DNA of 61,552 nucleotides from positions 152,366-213,917 of the forward strand of contig DFQH01000009.1 of assembly GCA_002377695.1 (NCBI GenBank), in the 5' to 3' direction. Origin of the DNA: Citromicrobium sp. UBA3494 (GTDB lineage Bacteria > Pseudomonadota > Alphaproteobacteria > Sphingomonadales > Sphingomonadaceae). Position 1 is the first letter of the stretch, and the number at the start of each line of letters is the position of its first letter. Below are positions 27,001-36,407 of the stretch, piece by piece. Both the position numbers and the translations under genes were made by a program. The notes beneath the pieces were generated by a model. That model saw nothing but the letters and a program-made list of their open reading frames with translations. It did no database searches and had not been told where the DNA came from.

Positions 27001-28086
27001 ATGACCAAAGCAGCCATTCTCGAAAAACCCGGCGAACCGATGGTGATCGGCGAGATCGACGTCGCCGACCCGGCACCGCACGAAGTCCTGATCGACACGA
27101 AGGCGTGCGGCCTGTGCCATTCGGACCTGCATTTCATCGACGGCAAGTATCCGCACCAGCTGCCGCTGATCCCTGGGCACGAAGCCGCCGGCGTCGTCCG
27201 CGCGGTCGGCAGCGAAGTGACCATGGTGAAGCCGGGCGACCACGTGGTCACCTGCCTTTCCGCCTTCTGCGGCCAGTGCGAATTCTGCGTCACCGGTCGC
27301 ATGGCGCTGTGCCTTGGCCAGGGTACCCGGCGTGCCAAGGACGCCGCTCCGCGTCTGTCGAAGGATGGGGCGCCGGTGCACCAGTTGCTCAACCTGTCGG
27401 CCTTTGCCGAACAGATGCTGATCCACGAACATGCCTGCGTCGCCATCGACAAGGACATGCCGCTGGATCGCGCGGCGGTGCTCGGCTGCGCGGTGACCAC
27501 CGGCGCGGGTACGATCTTCAATGCGATCAGCCTCACGCCGGGCGAAACAGTCGCAGTGATCGGTTGCGGGGGCGTGGGCCTCGCCGCGATCAACGCCGCG
27601 AAGATCGCGGGCGCGGGCATGATCATCGCCGCCGACCCGCTCCCCGAAAAGCGCGCGCTCGCCGAAACGCTGGGCGCGACACACACGATCGACGCGCTGG
27701 CCGAGGACGCGGCAACGCAGATCGTCAAGCTGACCGGCGGCGGCGTGCACTACGGGATCGAGGCGGTCGGCAGACAGGCCTCGGCGGACCTGGCGGTCGC
27801 TTGTCTGCGACGCGGCGGTACCGCGGTGGTGCTCGGTATGATGCCGCTCGACTGCAAGGTGGGCCTCGGCGCGATGGACCTGCTCGGCGGCAAGAAGCTG
27901 ATGGGCGCGATCATGGGGATGAACCACTTCCCGGTCGATCTGCCGCGCCTCGTCGATTTCTACCTGCGCGGCCTGCTCGATCTCGACACGATCATCGCCG
28001 AGCGGATCGGGCTGGAAGACATCAACGCGGGCTTCGACAAATTGAGAGAGGGGCACTCTGCGCGCAGCATTGTGATGTTCGACTGA
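27001..28086 (+). CDS. zinc-dependent alcohol dehydrogenase
   Basis: A 361-residue medium-chain (MDR) dehydrogenase. Catalytic zinc ligands appear in CGLCHSDLHF and GHEAAGVV. The structural-zinc lobe is CLSAFCGQCEFC plus ALCLGQG. The NAD site is VIGCGGVGLAAINAAK, with an acidic IIAADPLPEKR suggesting NAD(H). It resembles class III-like dehydrogenases for long-chain or hydroxyacyl substrates. AGGAGG stands 5 nt before the ATG. It shares an operon with the ACAD10/11 homologue upstream and the phosphotransferase downstream. Confidence 0.93.
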   Translation: MTKAAILEKPGEPMVIGEIDVADPAPHEVLIDTKACGLCHSDLHFIDGKYPHQLPLIPGHEAAGVVRAVGSEVTMVKPGDHVVTCLSAFCGQCEFCVTGRMALCLGQGTRRAKDAAPRLSKDGAPVHQLLNLSAFAEQMLIHEHACVAIDKDMPLDRAAVLGCAVTTGAGTIFNAISLTPGETVAVIGCGGVGLAAINAAKIAGAGMIIAADPLPEKRALAETLGATHTIDALAEDAATQIVKLTGGGVHYGIEAVGRQASADLAVACLRRGGTAVVLGMMPLDCKVGLGAMDLLGGKKLMGAIMGMNHFPVDLPRLVDFYLRGLLDLDTIIAERIGLEDINAGFDKLREGHSARSIVMFD

Positions 28087-29156
28087 TGGCGAAGATCGAC
28101 TACGAAAAGGAAATGGTCGGCACGATCGACGTGCCCGAGGCCGACAAGCTGGACGAGGCGGCGCTGACCGCCTGGTTCGAAGCGAATGTCGACGATTTCG
28201 AAGGGCCGATCGCGCTTTCGAAGTTCAAGGGCGGCCAGTCCAACCCGACCTACAAGGTCGAAACCGGCAACCGCAACTACGTGCTGCGCCGCCAGCCCTT
28301 CGGCAAGCTGCTGCCATCCGCCCATGCGGTGGACCGCGAATACACGGTGATGAGCGCGCTGGGTCCGACCGGCTTTCCCGTGCCGCGCACTTTCGGCCTG
28401 TGCGAGGATACCGACGTGATCGGCTCCAAGTTCTTCGTCATGGAACTGATCCAGGGGCGCAATCTGTGGAATGGATCGCTGCCCGATTCCTCGCCCGAAG
28501 AACGCCGCGAGATCTACCACGCCATGGTCGATACGCTCGCCGATCTGCACACCACCGACCCGCAGAAGATCGGCCTCGGCGATTACGGCAAGCCACAGGA
28601 TTATTGCGCACGCCAGATCGCCCGCTGGACCAAGCAGTACAAGCTGTCCGAAACCGAAGAGATTCCGGAAATGGAAGCGCTGATCGCGTGGCTGCCGGAA
28701 ACCGTGCCCGAACAGCACGCAAGCGGCATCGTCCATGGCGACTACCGGCTCGACAACATGATCTTCCAGCCGCAGGCCAACTCGGTTGCCGCCGTGCTCG
28801 ACTGGGAACTGTCCACTCTGGGCGATCCGATCGCGGATTTCAGCTACTTCGTGCTCAACTGGCACAATCCGTCCGATGGCCGCGCGGGCCTGGGCGGGGT
28901 CGACATCGAAAAGCTCGGCATCCCGTCGGCGGAAGAGGTGACGCAGCGCTATGTCGAGCGGACCGGCTACCCCGTGCCCGACATGGACTGGTACTTCGCC
29001 TTCAACCTGTTCAAGTTCGCAGGGATCATCCAGGGCATCAAGAAACGCGTGATCGACGGCACGGCATCCTCGGCCCACGCCAAGCAGATGAGCGAACGCG
29101 TGCGCCCGCTGGTGCAGACCGCCTACGGCTTCGCCAAGCGCGCGGGGATGGACTGA
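28086..29156 (+). CDS. ACAD10/11-like phosphotransferase (APH fold)
   Basis: A 356-residue kinase of the aminoglycoside/choline-kinase fold. Motifs are FKGGQSNPTYKV (nucleotide-binding loop), NYVLRRQPFGKLLPSAHAVD, the catalytic GIVHGDYRLDNMIF, and VLDWELSTLGDPIADFSYF. This version matches the N-terminal domain of ACAD10/ACAD11 and the kinase LvaA of levulinate catabolism, which phosphorylate 4-hydroxyacyl-CoAs. The ATG overlaps the preceding stop by one base. It is the third gene of an operon with the ACAD and the alcohol dehydrogenase. Confidence 0.92.
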   Translation: MAKIDYEKEMVGTIDVPEADKLDEAALTAWFEANVDDFEGPIALSKFKGGQSNPTYKVETGNRNYVLRRQPFGKLLPSAHAVDREYTVMSALGPTGFPVPRTFGLCEDTDVIGSKFFVMELIQGRNLWNGSLPDSSPEERREIYHAMVDTLADLHTTDPQKIGLGDYGKPQDYCARQIARWTKQYKLSETEEIPEMEALIAWLPETVPEQHASGIVHGDYRLDNMIFQPQANSVAAVLDWELSTLGDPIADFSYFVLNWHNPSDGRAGLGGVDIEKLGIPSAEEVTQRYVERTGYPVPDMDWYFAFNLFKFAGIIQGIKKRVIDGTASSAHAKQMSERVRPLVQTAYGFAKRAGMD

Positions 29157-29160
29157 TCCG

Positions 29161-31542
29161 CTAGAAACCCCGGCTCCATCGCACGAGCAGCCCCGCATCG
29201 TCGGGCGCGGCGGCGATGTGGCCGGGCTCGCTGCGATAGAACAGGCTGGTGGCGAGCACGCCATCGAGCACCTCGCCCGTCCAGCCGAGTTCGCCCATCA
29301 GCTCGCGTCCGTTGGGCGCCAGAGACACGCGACGCAGGGCGAAATCCGCGCTTTGCGTCGCGTAATCGTAACTGTCGGGCAGATCGAGCACCAGAGCGCC
29401 GTGCGTTACCCTCAGCGGCGAGGCAAACCGGAAGCCGAGCCGGTCCCCGGCCTGGAACAGGCCCCGTTTGCCGGCATCGAAGGAAAAGGCGACACTGCTG
29501 AAGCGTGTACCCTCGTCCACGTTTCCACCGGCAGTGGCGCTGGTGGTGCCGTATCGGCCCTGCGCACCAAGGCTCCAGCCATCGCCTAGATCGAGCGCGG
29601 CGGCCCCATCGGCAAAGATGCTCTGCGCGCCGCGCGATCCGAAACTGTCATGCAGATACGCACCCAGCATGGTGCGATCCTCGCGCAGCAGGTCCACGCC
29701 CAGCGTCAGGCCGAGCGGGCCGAACTGCCGGTCCGCCGTCAAGCCGACCCGCGTCAGGCCGAAGCCTTCGCGCCGCAGGCCGATGATATCGCGCCCCTGC
29801 CGTGCCGCGCCGGTCAGCGCCTCGCCGGTCCCCGCGCTCAGGGTGATGGCGACTGGGCCGAGATCGCGGCGAACCGCCGCGCTCTGGCGGTCGCGGTGGG
29901 CAAAACCCAGCTCTCCCGCAGCGCCCGGTGCGATCAGGAAGGCCGGGCGCTCGCGGCCCTGCAGCTGGGCCGAAAGCCCTTCGGGTCCCTCGGCAAAGGC
30001 GAGGCCGATGCTGGTATCGGGCGCGATCCGCAGAGCCACCCTGGCCGCCAGAACGCGCGCAGCGTCGCTCTGCTCATGCGAAAGGCGAAGGGGTGTCAGA
30101 GGCGTTTCGCGCCCGTCCATTCGCCGCTGGTCCAGCGTGAAGGCCATCGCCACCTGCTCACTGCCTACCGCAACGCGCCGCAACCCGGTCTGCGCCGCCC
30201 TTTCGAGCAATCGGTCGGCACTCGCCACGCGCGCGCGCGATGCCAGATCGTAGGTATAGGCCCGGTCGTACTTGTCGAGAACGATCCCCGGAAGCGACGC
30301 CCCTCGGATCGCGTCACCCATCGGCCCCGATGCGATCACGATATCGTCTGCCAGCGAAAGCGGGCGCTGCGTTCCCGCCATGCTCGTAGCCCCTTGCGGA
30401 GCGAAGGCACCGACCAGATCGAGGATGCCCCGCCCGTAGATCGCATCGGTGCCGGCGGCCCCTGCATCGCGGGCGGTATCGAGCAGGATTTCCACGATCT
30501 GCTGGCCCGTCAGGTTGGGGAAGGCCTGTGCCAGAAGAGCCACCGCCCCCGCGACCTGAGGCGTGGCGAAGCTGGTGCCCGAAAACAGCGTGACGAAGCT
30601 GGAATTGCCCTGCTGCTCCACCTTGAGGACGCCGTTCTCGTATGCGCAGCACAGTCTCTCCCCCCGGGCGGTGAGATAGTCGGTGGCGAAATTGCCGGCC
30701 CGATTGCTGAAATCGGATATCTGGCCATTCTCATCGACCGACCCGACGATGATGACCGCGCCATTGCCCCCTGCAAGCGTGCCGACCGCAAAGGGATCGG
30801 GATTATCGGGGTCGAGCGCGGGGTCCGTCGTGTCGCCATCATTCCCGGCGGCCACGACGATGACGATGCCTGCCTGCGCGGCGCGCCGGACCGCGTCCAC
30901 CAGGCCCTGACTGGGCGTCCCACCCCCCAGGCTGAGGTTTACGACTCGCGCGTTGGCGGCGATTGCAGCATCGATCCCGCGGGCGATGTCGGCGTCGGCA
31001 AACCTGCACCCGGCGAGATCGCCGTCGCCTTCGTCTGCCGTGCAGCTGTTCGGCCGGTCGGCACGCAGGACGAGCAGACTGGCCTCGTAAGCCAGTCCGA
31101 CGATGCCCGCGTTGTCGAGCGCGGCGGCCGCGATCAGCGCGACATTGGTCCCGTGATCGTCCACCCCGTCGATACCGCGCGATCCTGCGACATCGCGCGA
31201 TGCGGGCAGGATACGGCCGGTGAATTCGGGGCTATCGCTGTCGATACCGGTGTCGATAATCGCGATTGCGGAACCCCGGCCCGTGATGCCCTGCTGCCAG
31301 GGAGTTATGGCATTGTGAAACTCCGGCCCGTCGGACCGTTCCACTTCCCGCGTATCGAAGCTGGTTGCCGGCGGCGGCGGAGGGGGAGGCGGTGGAGGCG
31401 CGGGCGCGGGTGCCGGGGCCGGCTGAGGTGGCAGGGTGGAGACGCCGCCGCCTCCCGATCCGCCGGAACAGGCGCTCAGCAGCACAATGGCGCTGAGGGC
31501 AACGCCGGTCTTCAAGACCGTTCCGCGGTGATATGAGATCAA
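29161..31542 (-). CDS. subtilisin-type (S8) lipid-anchored autotransporter
   Basis: A 793-residue protein. The signal peptide ends in a lipobox (LSAC, Cys25), then comes a Gly-rich and Pro-rich linker (to about residue 58). The S8 protease domain has the full triad: Asp97 in AIIDTGID, His130 in DDHGTNVA and Ser324 in [14 protein letters not shown]. The C-terminal 390 or so residues are beta-strand-rich and end in a terminal Phe, as in an autotransporter barrel. NalP and SphB1 are known lipid-modified subtilisin autotransporters of similar build. Confidence 0.85.
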   Translation of the reverse strand: MISYHRGTVLKTGVALSAIVLLSACSGGSGGGGVSTLPPQPAPAPAPAPPPPPPPPPPATSFDTREVERSDGPEFHNAITPWQQGITGRGSAIAIIDTGIDSDSPEFTGRILPASRDVAGSRGIDGVDDHGTNVALIAAAALDNAGIVGLAYEASLLVLRADRPNSCTADEGDGDLAGCRFADADIARGIDAAIAANARVVNLSLGGGTPSQGLVDAVRRAAQAGIVIVVAAGNDGDTTDPALDPDNPDPFAVGTLAGGNGAVIIVGSVDENGQISDFSNRAGNFATDYLTARGERLCCAYENGVLKVEQQGNSSFVTLFSGTSFATPQVAGAVALLAQAFPNLTGQQIVEILLDTARDAGAAGTDAIYGRGILDLVGAFAPQGATSMAGTQRPLSLADDIVIASGPMGDAIRGASLPGIVLDKYDRAYTYDLASRARVASADRLLERAAQTGLRRVAVGSEQVAMAFTLDQRRMDGRETPLTPLRLSHEQSDAARVLAARVALRIAPDTSIGLAFAEGPEGLSAQLQGRERPAFLIAPGAAGELGFAHRDRQSAAVRRDLGPVAITLSAGTGEALTGAARQGRDIIGLRREGFGLTRVGLTADRQFGPLGLTLGVDLLREDRTMLGAYLHDSFGSRGAQSIFADGAAALDLGDGWSLGAQGRYGTTSATAGGNVDEGTRFSSVAFSFDAGKRGLFQAGDRLGFRFASPLRVTHGALVLDLPDSYDYATQSADFALRRVSLAPNGRELMGELGWTGEVLDGVLATSLFYRSEPGHIAAAPDDAGLLVRWSRGF

Positions 31543-31795
31543 GACAAGCCCCTATTGTGCCAGTGTTTTTTCGACGCTGGTACGCACGCTAGAGCCGTGT
31601 GGTAAACGATGGCTGAACCAGCCGGGCGCGGATCCCGGCTCCGCATCGATACCGTCCGGAAGGTTCGGAACAATATCACGACGCGCGAGGGCGGCTTGTG
31701 CCGCTGTAACCGCGCGGCTAGCACCCTGCCCCTGCCCTCGCGCACGCTTGGGCGGACCCCGGATTATGGGCGACAAGCGACAGGAGCATGCGAGG

Positions 31796-32617
31796 ATGAG
31801 TGACGACCAGCAGCTGGTGATCGAACAGGCTTGGGACAATCGTGCCGAGCTGGATACCGGCGATGGCGAGCTGCGCGATGCGGTCGATGCGGCGATTGCC
31901 AGCCTCGATGATGGCAGCGCACGCGTTGCGCAGCCGGACGGAGACGGCGGCTGGCAGGTCAACCAGTGGCTCAAGAAGGCGGTGCTGCTGTCTTTCAGGT
32001 TGAGCGACAATCGCCTGATGGACGGTGCCGTGGGCTCACCCGCCTTCGACAAGGTGCCGAGCAAGTTCGCCGGCTGGGGCGAGGAGCGCTTCCGCGAAGC
32101 AGGCTTCCGCGTCGTGCCCGGCGCTATCGCACGGCGCGGCAGCTTTATCGGCAAGAACTGCGTGCTGATGCCCAGCTTCACCAATATCGGCGCCTATGTC
32201 GGCGAAAACACGATGCTGGATACCTGGGCCAGCGTGGGCAGCTGCGCGCAGGTCGGCGCGAATTGTCATATCTCAGCCGGAACCGGGATCGGCGGCGTGC
32301 TGGAGCCCCTCCAGGCGAACCCGACCATCATCGGGGACAACTGCTTCATCGGCGCGCGCTCCGAAATCGTCGAAGGCGTGATTGTGGGCGAAGGCAGCGT
32401 GATCGCCATGGGCGTGTTCATCACGCAGTCGACCAAGATCGTGGTGCGTGAGACCGGCGAAGTCTTACGCGGACATATTCCGCCCTACTCGGTTGTGGTG
32501 CCCGGTACGCTCCCGGCCAAGGATGGCGGCCCCGCGCTGGCATGCGCGGTGATTGTCAAAACGGTCGACGCGCAGACCCGCGAGAAGACCGGAATCAACG
32601 AGTTGCTTCGCGACTGA
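31796..32617 (+). CDS. dapD: tetrahydrodipicolinate N-succinyltransferase
   Basis: A 273-residue enzyme of the succinylase branch of lysine/diaminopimelate synthesis. The left-handed beta-helix shows hexapeptide repeats ([50 protein letters not shown]), and [13 protein letters not shown] is typical of DapD. The ATG at 31796 gives the family length; a further frame-compatible ATG lies 48 nt upstream. No other dap gene is adjacent. Confidence 0.95.
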   Translation: MSDDQQLVIEQAWDNRAELDTGDGELRDAVDAAIASLDDGSARVAQPDGDGGWQVNQWLKKAVLLSFRLSDNRLMDGAVGSPAFDKVPSKFAGWGEERFREAGFRVVPGAIARRGSFIGKNCVLMPSFTNIGAYVGENTMLDTWASVGSCAQVGANCHISAGTGIGGVLEPLQANPTIIGDNCFIGARSEIVEGVIVGEGSVIAMGVFITQSTKIVVRETGEVLRGHIPPYSVVVPGTLPAKDGGPALACAVIVKTVDAQTREKTGINELLRD

Positions 32618-32630
32618 CAGCCCTCGCGGC

Positions 32631-32655
32631 GGAACTGCGCGGGCTACAGGCCGTT
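32631..32655 (+). promoter_or_regulatory. EcfG-type general stress promoter, perfect match
   Basis: GGAAC at 32631-32635 and CGTT at 32652-32655 with a 16-base spacer: the known -35/-10 pattern of alphaproteobacterial EcfG sigma factors. It lies 32 bp before the first of three short genes whose products (DUF2945, DUF3008) fit a stress regulon. Confidence 0.75.
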
Positions 32656-32687
32656 GGATGGGCGCGGTGGACGGGAAAGGAAAGACC

Positions 32688-32975
32688 ATGACAAAGAACA
32701 AGAATGACGAGATTCACATCGACGAGCAGCGCGTAAGCGGGGGCAGCAAGGAAGGCGTGGTACGCTGGGTCCTTGGCGTGGGCCTCGTGCTCGCGGTGGT
32801 CGCCATGTCCCTCATCTGGATCATCCCCGCGCTCACGCAGGGCGATGCGGAGGAAGAAGCGACCGTTGCCGGGACGATGGAAGCGACAAGCGACAGCGAA
32901 GGCAACGACACAGACGGCGTCATCCTGGAAGAAGACCTCGGCGACGAAGGCTTCAGCGAGGAACCTGCCAACTGA
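32688..32975 (+). CDS. small single-span membrane protein
   Basis: A 95-residue protein: a charged cytoplasmic N terminus, one membrane helix (about residues 25-48, VVRWVLGVGLVLAVVAMSLI), and a strongly acidic tail (EEDLGDEGFSEEP). AAAGGAAAG lies before the ATG at 32688. It is the first of three small genes behind an EcfG-type promoter. The family was not recognised. Confidence 0.7.
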   Translation: MTKNKNDEIHIDEQRVSGGSKEGVVRWVLGVGLVLAVVAMSLIWIIPALTQGDAEEEATVAGTMEATSDSEGNDTDGVILEEDLGDEGFSEEPAN

Positions 32976-33022
32976 ACGCGGGTTGACCCGGTCGAGACGT
33001 GACAGCGACCAGGAGCATTTCG

Positions 33023-33253
33023 ATGAGCAATTCCAATAGCTTCCAGAGCGACCAGTACGTCAAGTGGGACTGGGGCAACGGAACCGCCAAGGGCCAGATC
33101 ACCGAACGCTTCGAACGTGAAGTAACGCGCACCCTGCAGGGCAGCGAAATCACCAAGCAGGGCAGCGAGGATAATCCGGCCTACCTCATCAAGCAGGACG
33201 ACGGTGACGAGGTGCTCAAGCTGGGCTCCGAAATCGAAGCACAGGAGACCTGA
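33023..33253 (+). CDS. DUF2945 (HVA1-type) small protein
   Basis: A 76-residue protein. The sequence KWDWGNGTAKGQITERFERE and AYLIKQDDGDEVLKLGSE matches the short DUF2945/hypervirulence-associated domain, a small SH3/Tudor-like fold common in stress-inducible operons of alphaproteobacteria. AGGAG precedes the ATG at 33023. The next gene begins 3 bp after its stop, so the two are surely co-transcribed. Confidence 0.85.
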   Translation: MSNSNSFQSDQYVKWDWGNGTAKGQITERFEREVTRTLQGSEITKQGSEDNPAYLIKQDDGDEVLKLGSEIEAQET

Positions 33254-33256
33254 ACG

Positions 33257-33448
33257 ATGCCGAAGGCAAAATCCAAGAAACAGCAGCAGGCGGCGGGCGC
33301 AGCGCTCGCCGCCAAGCGCGGCGAACAGAAGAAGGCAGATCTTCAGGGCGCGTCGGTCGGCATGTACGAAAGCATGACCGAGGACGAGCTTGAGGAAATG
33401 GCGTCGACCGATCGGGACGACCTGCCCGAAGAAGCCGACGACGACTAG
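33257..33448 (+). CDS. DUF3008 small basic/acidic protein
   Basis: A 63-residue protein of the DUF3008 type: a Lys/Ala-rich N-terminal half (KSKKQQQAAGAALAAKRGE), the conserved GASVGMYESMTEDELEEMAS, and an acidic end. Likely unfolded or nucleic-acid-associated; function unknown. Last gene of the three-gene stress operon. Confidence 0.85.
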   Translation: MPKAKSKKQQQAAGAALAAKRGEQKKADLQGASVGMYESMTEDELEEMASTDRDDLPEEADDD

Positions 33449-33469
33449 TCTCGCACGCCGGAGCGCCGG

Positions 33470-34741
33470 TCAGCGCTGCTCGTCGATCGCATATTCGTAG
33501 GGCGGCACGTCCGCCATCGCCGCGCTGGCCGTCTCCACCGCGCGCATCACCCGCATCATGTTGCGAAAGCTGATCTTTTCCAGGTCGGCCTGGGTGTAGC
33601 CGCGCCGGGCAAGTTCGGTGAAGAGTGCGGGATAGGTCGAGACATCCTCCAGCCCGTCGGGCGCGAAGGGGATGCCATCGTAATCTCCCCCGATGCCGAT
33701 CGAATTTATCCCCGCGACCGCCCGCACATGGTCGATATGATCGGCCATGTCGCCGAGGTCGGCAGGCGGATAGGGGTTCGCCTCGTCCCAGGCCGCCAGA
33801 GCCGCCGCGACCGCTTCCGGCTGGCCTTGCCACAATGCCTTGAGGCGTGCTTCCTCCGCCTCGCGGTTCGCGTTCCACACACGCGCATTCTCGCTGATGA
33901 AGCCGGGTACCGCAGCCACCATCACGATTCCGCCGTTCTCGCCCAGGCGGCGCAGCACCGCGTCTGGCACATTGCGCGCATGGCCATTGATCGCGCGCGC
34001 GGAGGAATGGCTGAAGATTACGGGTGCGCGCGCCACATCGAGCGCGTCCATCATGGTCGCTTCGGACACATGGCTCAGGTCCACCACCATGCCGATCCGG
34101 TTCATCTCGCGCACCAGATCCTTGCCGAAACCGGTGAGCCCGCCATGCTCGGGATCGTCGGTTGCGCTGTCGGCCCACGGCGTGTTGCGGCTGTGGGTCA
34201 GCGTCATGTAGCGGGCGCCCAGATCGTACATCTGGCGAAGAACCGCGAAGCTCGATCCGATCGAGTGGCCGCCTTCCATGCCCAGCAGACCCGCGATCTT
34301 GCCCTGCGTGCGTGCCTGCTCCACGTCGTCCGCACTCAGCGCGAGCGACATGTCGTCCGGATAGCGGGCGATCAGACGCTTCGTGACGTCGATCTGCTCC
34401 AGCGTCATCTGCACCGCTTCGGGCTCGTCCAGAGAAGCGGGTACGTATACGGACCACCACTGGGCCCCGACCTTGCCCGCCCTCAGCCGCGCAAGGTCGG
34501 TATGCATCGCGCTGCGCGTGTCGGTTTGCGTGTGATCGGTATGCGCGAAGTCGAAATCCTCGATCTCGTTGCCCGCGCGGCTGCGCAGCTGGATAGGGAC
34601 ATCGTTATGACCATCCCACACCGGCGCGGCTTCCAGCGCCGCCTCGGCGATTTCCTCGGGGCTCTGGGCGGCGAGCGGTGCACACGCAAGAGCGGCAAGC
34701 GCACAAGCGCCAAGAAGATTGGTGGTGTAACGATGCAGCAT
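33470..34741 (-). CDS. membrane dipeptidase (M19, renal dipeptidase family)
   Basis: A 423-residue zinc dipeptidase from the ATG at 34741, with a signal peptide ending PLAAQ. Metal-binding and family motifs: VWDGHNDVPIQLR, LGMEGGHSIGSS, YMTLTHSRNTPWADSATD, VDLSHVSEATM, VIFSHSSARAINGHARNVPD and GIGGDYDGIPFAPDGLEDVS. It cleaves dipeptides, often with a D- or dehydro-residue, outside the cytoplasm. It is divergent from the cupin gene. Confidence 0.94.
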   Translation of the reverse strand: MLHRYTTNLLGACALAALACAPLAAQSPEEIAEAALEAAPVWDGHNDVPIQLRSRAGNEIEDFDFAHTDHTQTDTRSAMHTDLARLRAGKVGAQWWSVYVPASLDEPEAVQMTLEQIDVTKRLIARYPDDMSLALSADDVEQARTQGKIAGLLGMEGGHSIGSSFAVLRQMYDLGARYMTLTHSRNTPWADSATDDPEHGGLTGFGKDLVREMNRIGMVVDLSHVSEATMMDALDVARAPVIFSHSSARAINGHARNVPDAVLRRLGENGGIVMVAAVPGFISENARVWNANREAEEARLKALWQGQPEAVAAALAAWDEANPYPPADLGDMADHIDHVRAVAGINSIGIGGDYDGIPFAPDGLEDVSTYPALFTELARRGYTQADLEKISFRNMMRVMRAVETASAAMADVPPYEYAIDEQR

Positions 34742-34811
34742 GTGGTGACTCCCGGACACGTTCGTGGCTAGGCATACCGCCGCGCGGGCAAAAAGAAAGC
34801 AGCAGACCGAG

Positions 34812-35249
34812 ATGACCGAAGCACGCACCCTGATCGAGGCCCACGGGCTCGAACCCCACCCCGAGGGCGGCTGGTACCGCGAGACATGGCGGGGGCCAGC
34901 GCGCGATGGCCGGGCCACCGCGACCATGATCCATTTCCTGCTGGAAGCGGACCAGAGCTCTCACTGGCACCGGGTGGATGCCGACGAGCTGTGGCTGTGG
35001 CATGCAGGCGATCCGCTCGCGCTGCGGATCGCGGAAGACGAGGACGCGGCGGTGGAGACACTCGTGCTGGGCGATACCGAAAGCCCGGTGCGCCTGTGGC
35101 AGGGCGTCGCGCCCGAAGGCCAGTGGCAGGCTGCCCAACCGCTGCCCGGCCCGCATGGTTATGCCTTCGTCAGCTGCATCGTCGCGCCCGGTTTCGAATT
35201 CGCCGGGTTCGAACTGGCCGCGCCCGGCTGGGCGCCCAGACGCGCCTGA
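34812..35249 (+). CDS. DUF985 cupin-fold protein
   Basis: A 145-residue cupin of the DUF985 family. Motifs: LEPHPEGGWYRETWR, ATMIHFLLEADQSSHWHRVD with metal-binding histidines, ELWLWHAGDPL and the late ALVSCIVAPGFEF-like AFVSCIVAPGFEFAGFEL. The enzyme activity is unknown for most of the family. The ATG at 34812 is preceded by a weak GAGA. A DoxX-like gene follows 15 bp after. Confidence 0.9.
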   Translation: MTEARTLIEAHGLEPHPEGGWYRETWRGPARDGRATATMIHFLLEADQSSHWHRVDADELWLWHAGDPLALRIAEDEDAAVETLVLGDTESPVRLWQGVAPEGQWQAAQPLPGPHGYAFVSCIVAPGFEFAGFELAAPGWAPRRA

Positions 35250-35264
35250 TCGCGGACCCGATCT

Positions 35265-35663
35265 GTGGCACGCATCATCACGCGCTGGTTCCTGGTGGCC
35301 GCCTACCTTGCGGCGGGGGTGCTGCACATTGCGGTGCCAGCACCGTTCCTCGGCATCATGCCGCGCTTCGTACCCTTGCCCGAAACGGTCGTGTTCTGGA
35401 CGGGCGTGGCCGAAATCCTCGGTGCGATCGGCTTGGCGCAGGGCACGTCGCCTGGCCTGAGGCGTGCGGCCGCCATCGGCCTGGCGCTCTACGCACTGTG
35501 CGTATGGCCCGCCAATATCCAGCACATGATAGACGATCTGGGCGGCAGTGGCGGGCTCGGCCCTGCCTACCACATCCCCCGCATGATCGCGCAGCCGATC
35601 GTCATCTGGGCCGCGTTGTGGGCAGGCCGCGTGATCGACTGGCCCTTCACGACACGCGCCTAG
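35265..35663 (+). CDS. DoxX-like small integral membrane protein
   Basis: A 132-residue protein with four membrane helices and the DoxX-like pattern: FLVAAYLAAGVLHIAVPAPF, VVFWTGVAEILGAIGL, then LYALCVWPANIQHMID. The start is a GTG. The function of this family is poorly defined, with links to quinones and redox balance. Probably in one operon with the DUF985 cupin. Confidence 0.85.
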   Translation: MARIITRWFLVAAYLAAGVLHIAVPAPFLGIMPRFVPLPETVVFWTGVAEILGAIGLAQGTSPGLRRAAAIGLALYALCVWPANIQHMIDDLGGSGGLGPAYHIPRMIAQPIVIWAALWAGRVIDWPFTTRA

Positions 35664-36244
35664 CCTCCGGCGTCGTCTTCCAAATCGACGAGGTCCTCTT
35701 CGTCCGACCCGCTATAGGTCGCGGTCAGCACGCTGGCGGCGATGACGTGTCCTTCCATCGCAGCGAACAGCTCCGCCTTGCCCGCGCCCGGCATCAGCGC
35801 GATCGGCAGGTCGAGGGCAAAGAGCTGGAACACGAAATTATGCGGCTTGCCCTCTGGATCGACCCGCGGGAGCAGCCAGTCCGAATTGCCCTGGTCGTTC
35901 TTCCCCGTGCGCGGCGGCGCTTCGCCTTCCAGCAGCTTGCCGTGCTGGGCCGTCAGCCCCCAGACGAGCCAGTGGCAGGTGGGTTCATCCGTGCTCGCAT
36001 CCTCGACCACGAGAACCATTTCCTCCGCCAGCTTGGGCGGCGCGGTCCATTCCATGGGCGGAGCGACAGCGTCTTCCTCGTCCGCGGTAAAGCAGGGGTC
36101 CAGTTCCTCGCCCTGCCCGAAAGCGGGACTCGAAAGCGAGAAGCCGCCCTTGCCGATCACTTCACGCGAAGCGAGCCGGGCCACGGCAAGCCCGCTATTG
36201 GCCGGGCAGGATGAGGGCAGAATGGCGGAAAGCCAGTCGGTCAT
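35660..36244 (-). CDS. YbhB/PEBP-family (Raf kinase inhibitor-like) protein
   Basis: A 194-residue phosphatidylethanolamine-binding-like protein. Signatures are LDPCFTADEEDAVAPPMEW, LVVEDASTDEPTCHWLVWGL and HNFVFQLFALDLPIAL. The anion-binding pocket residues (Asp-Pro, CHWLVW) are present. Its role in bacteria is unknown. It is convergent with the DoxX-like gene; the stop codons overlap by 4 bp. Confidence 0.92.
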   Translation of the reverse strand: MTDWLSAILPSSCPANSGLAVARLASREVIGKGGFSLSSPAFGQGEELDPCFTADEEDAVAPPMEWTAPPKLAEEMVLVVEDASTDEPTCHWLVWGLTAQHGKLLEGEAPPRTGKNDQGNSDWLLPRVDPEGKPHNFVFQLFALDLPIALMPGAGKAELFAAMEGHVIAASVLTATYSGSDEEDLVDLEDDAGG

Positions 36245-36407
36245 GCGTCGATTCTCCGTAACTTGATAGGTTTGCTAGGCGTTTGTGTTCCGGGATGTAA
36301 GGGTGGCGCTGCGACGCTCAACCGGTGGCCCGCTATTGATTGGTGATGGACAATGCGCGGCACCTGCGAATAGGTTGTAGGTCAAGGCTTTACAGAGGCT
36401 GTTCCTT

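Noticed and set aside
36244..36407. GGAAC on the minus strand before the PEBP gene as an EcfG promoter
   Set aside because: No CGTT-like -10 at 16-17 bases.
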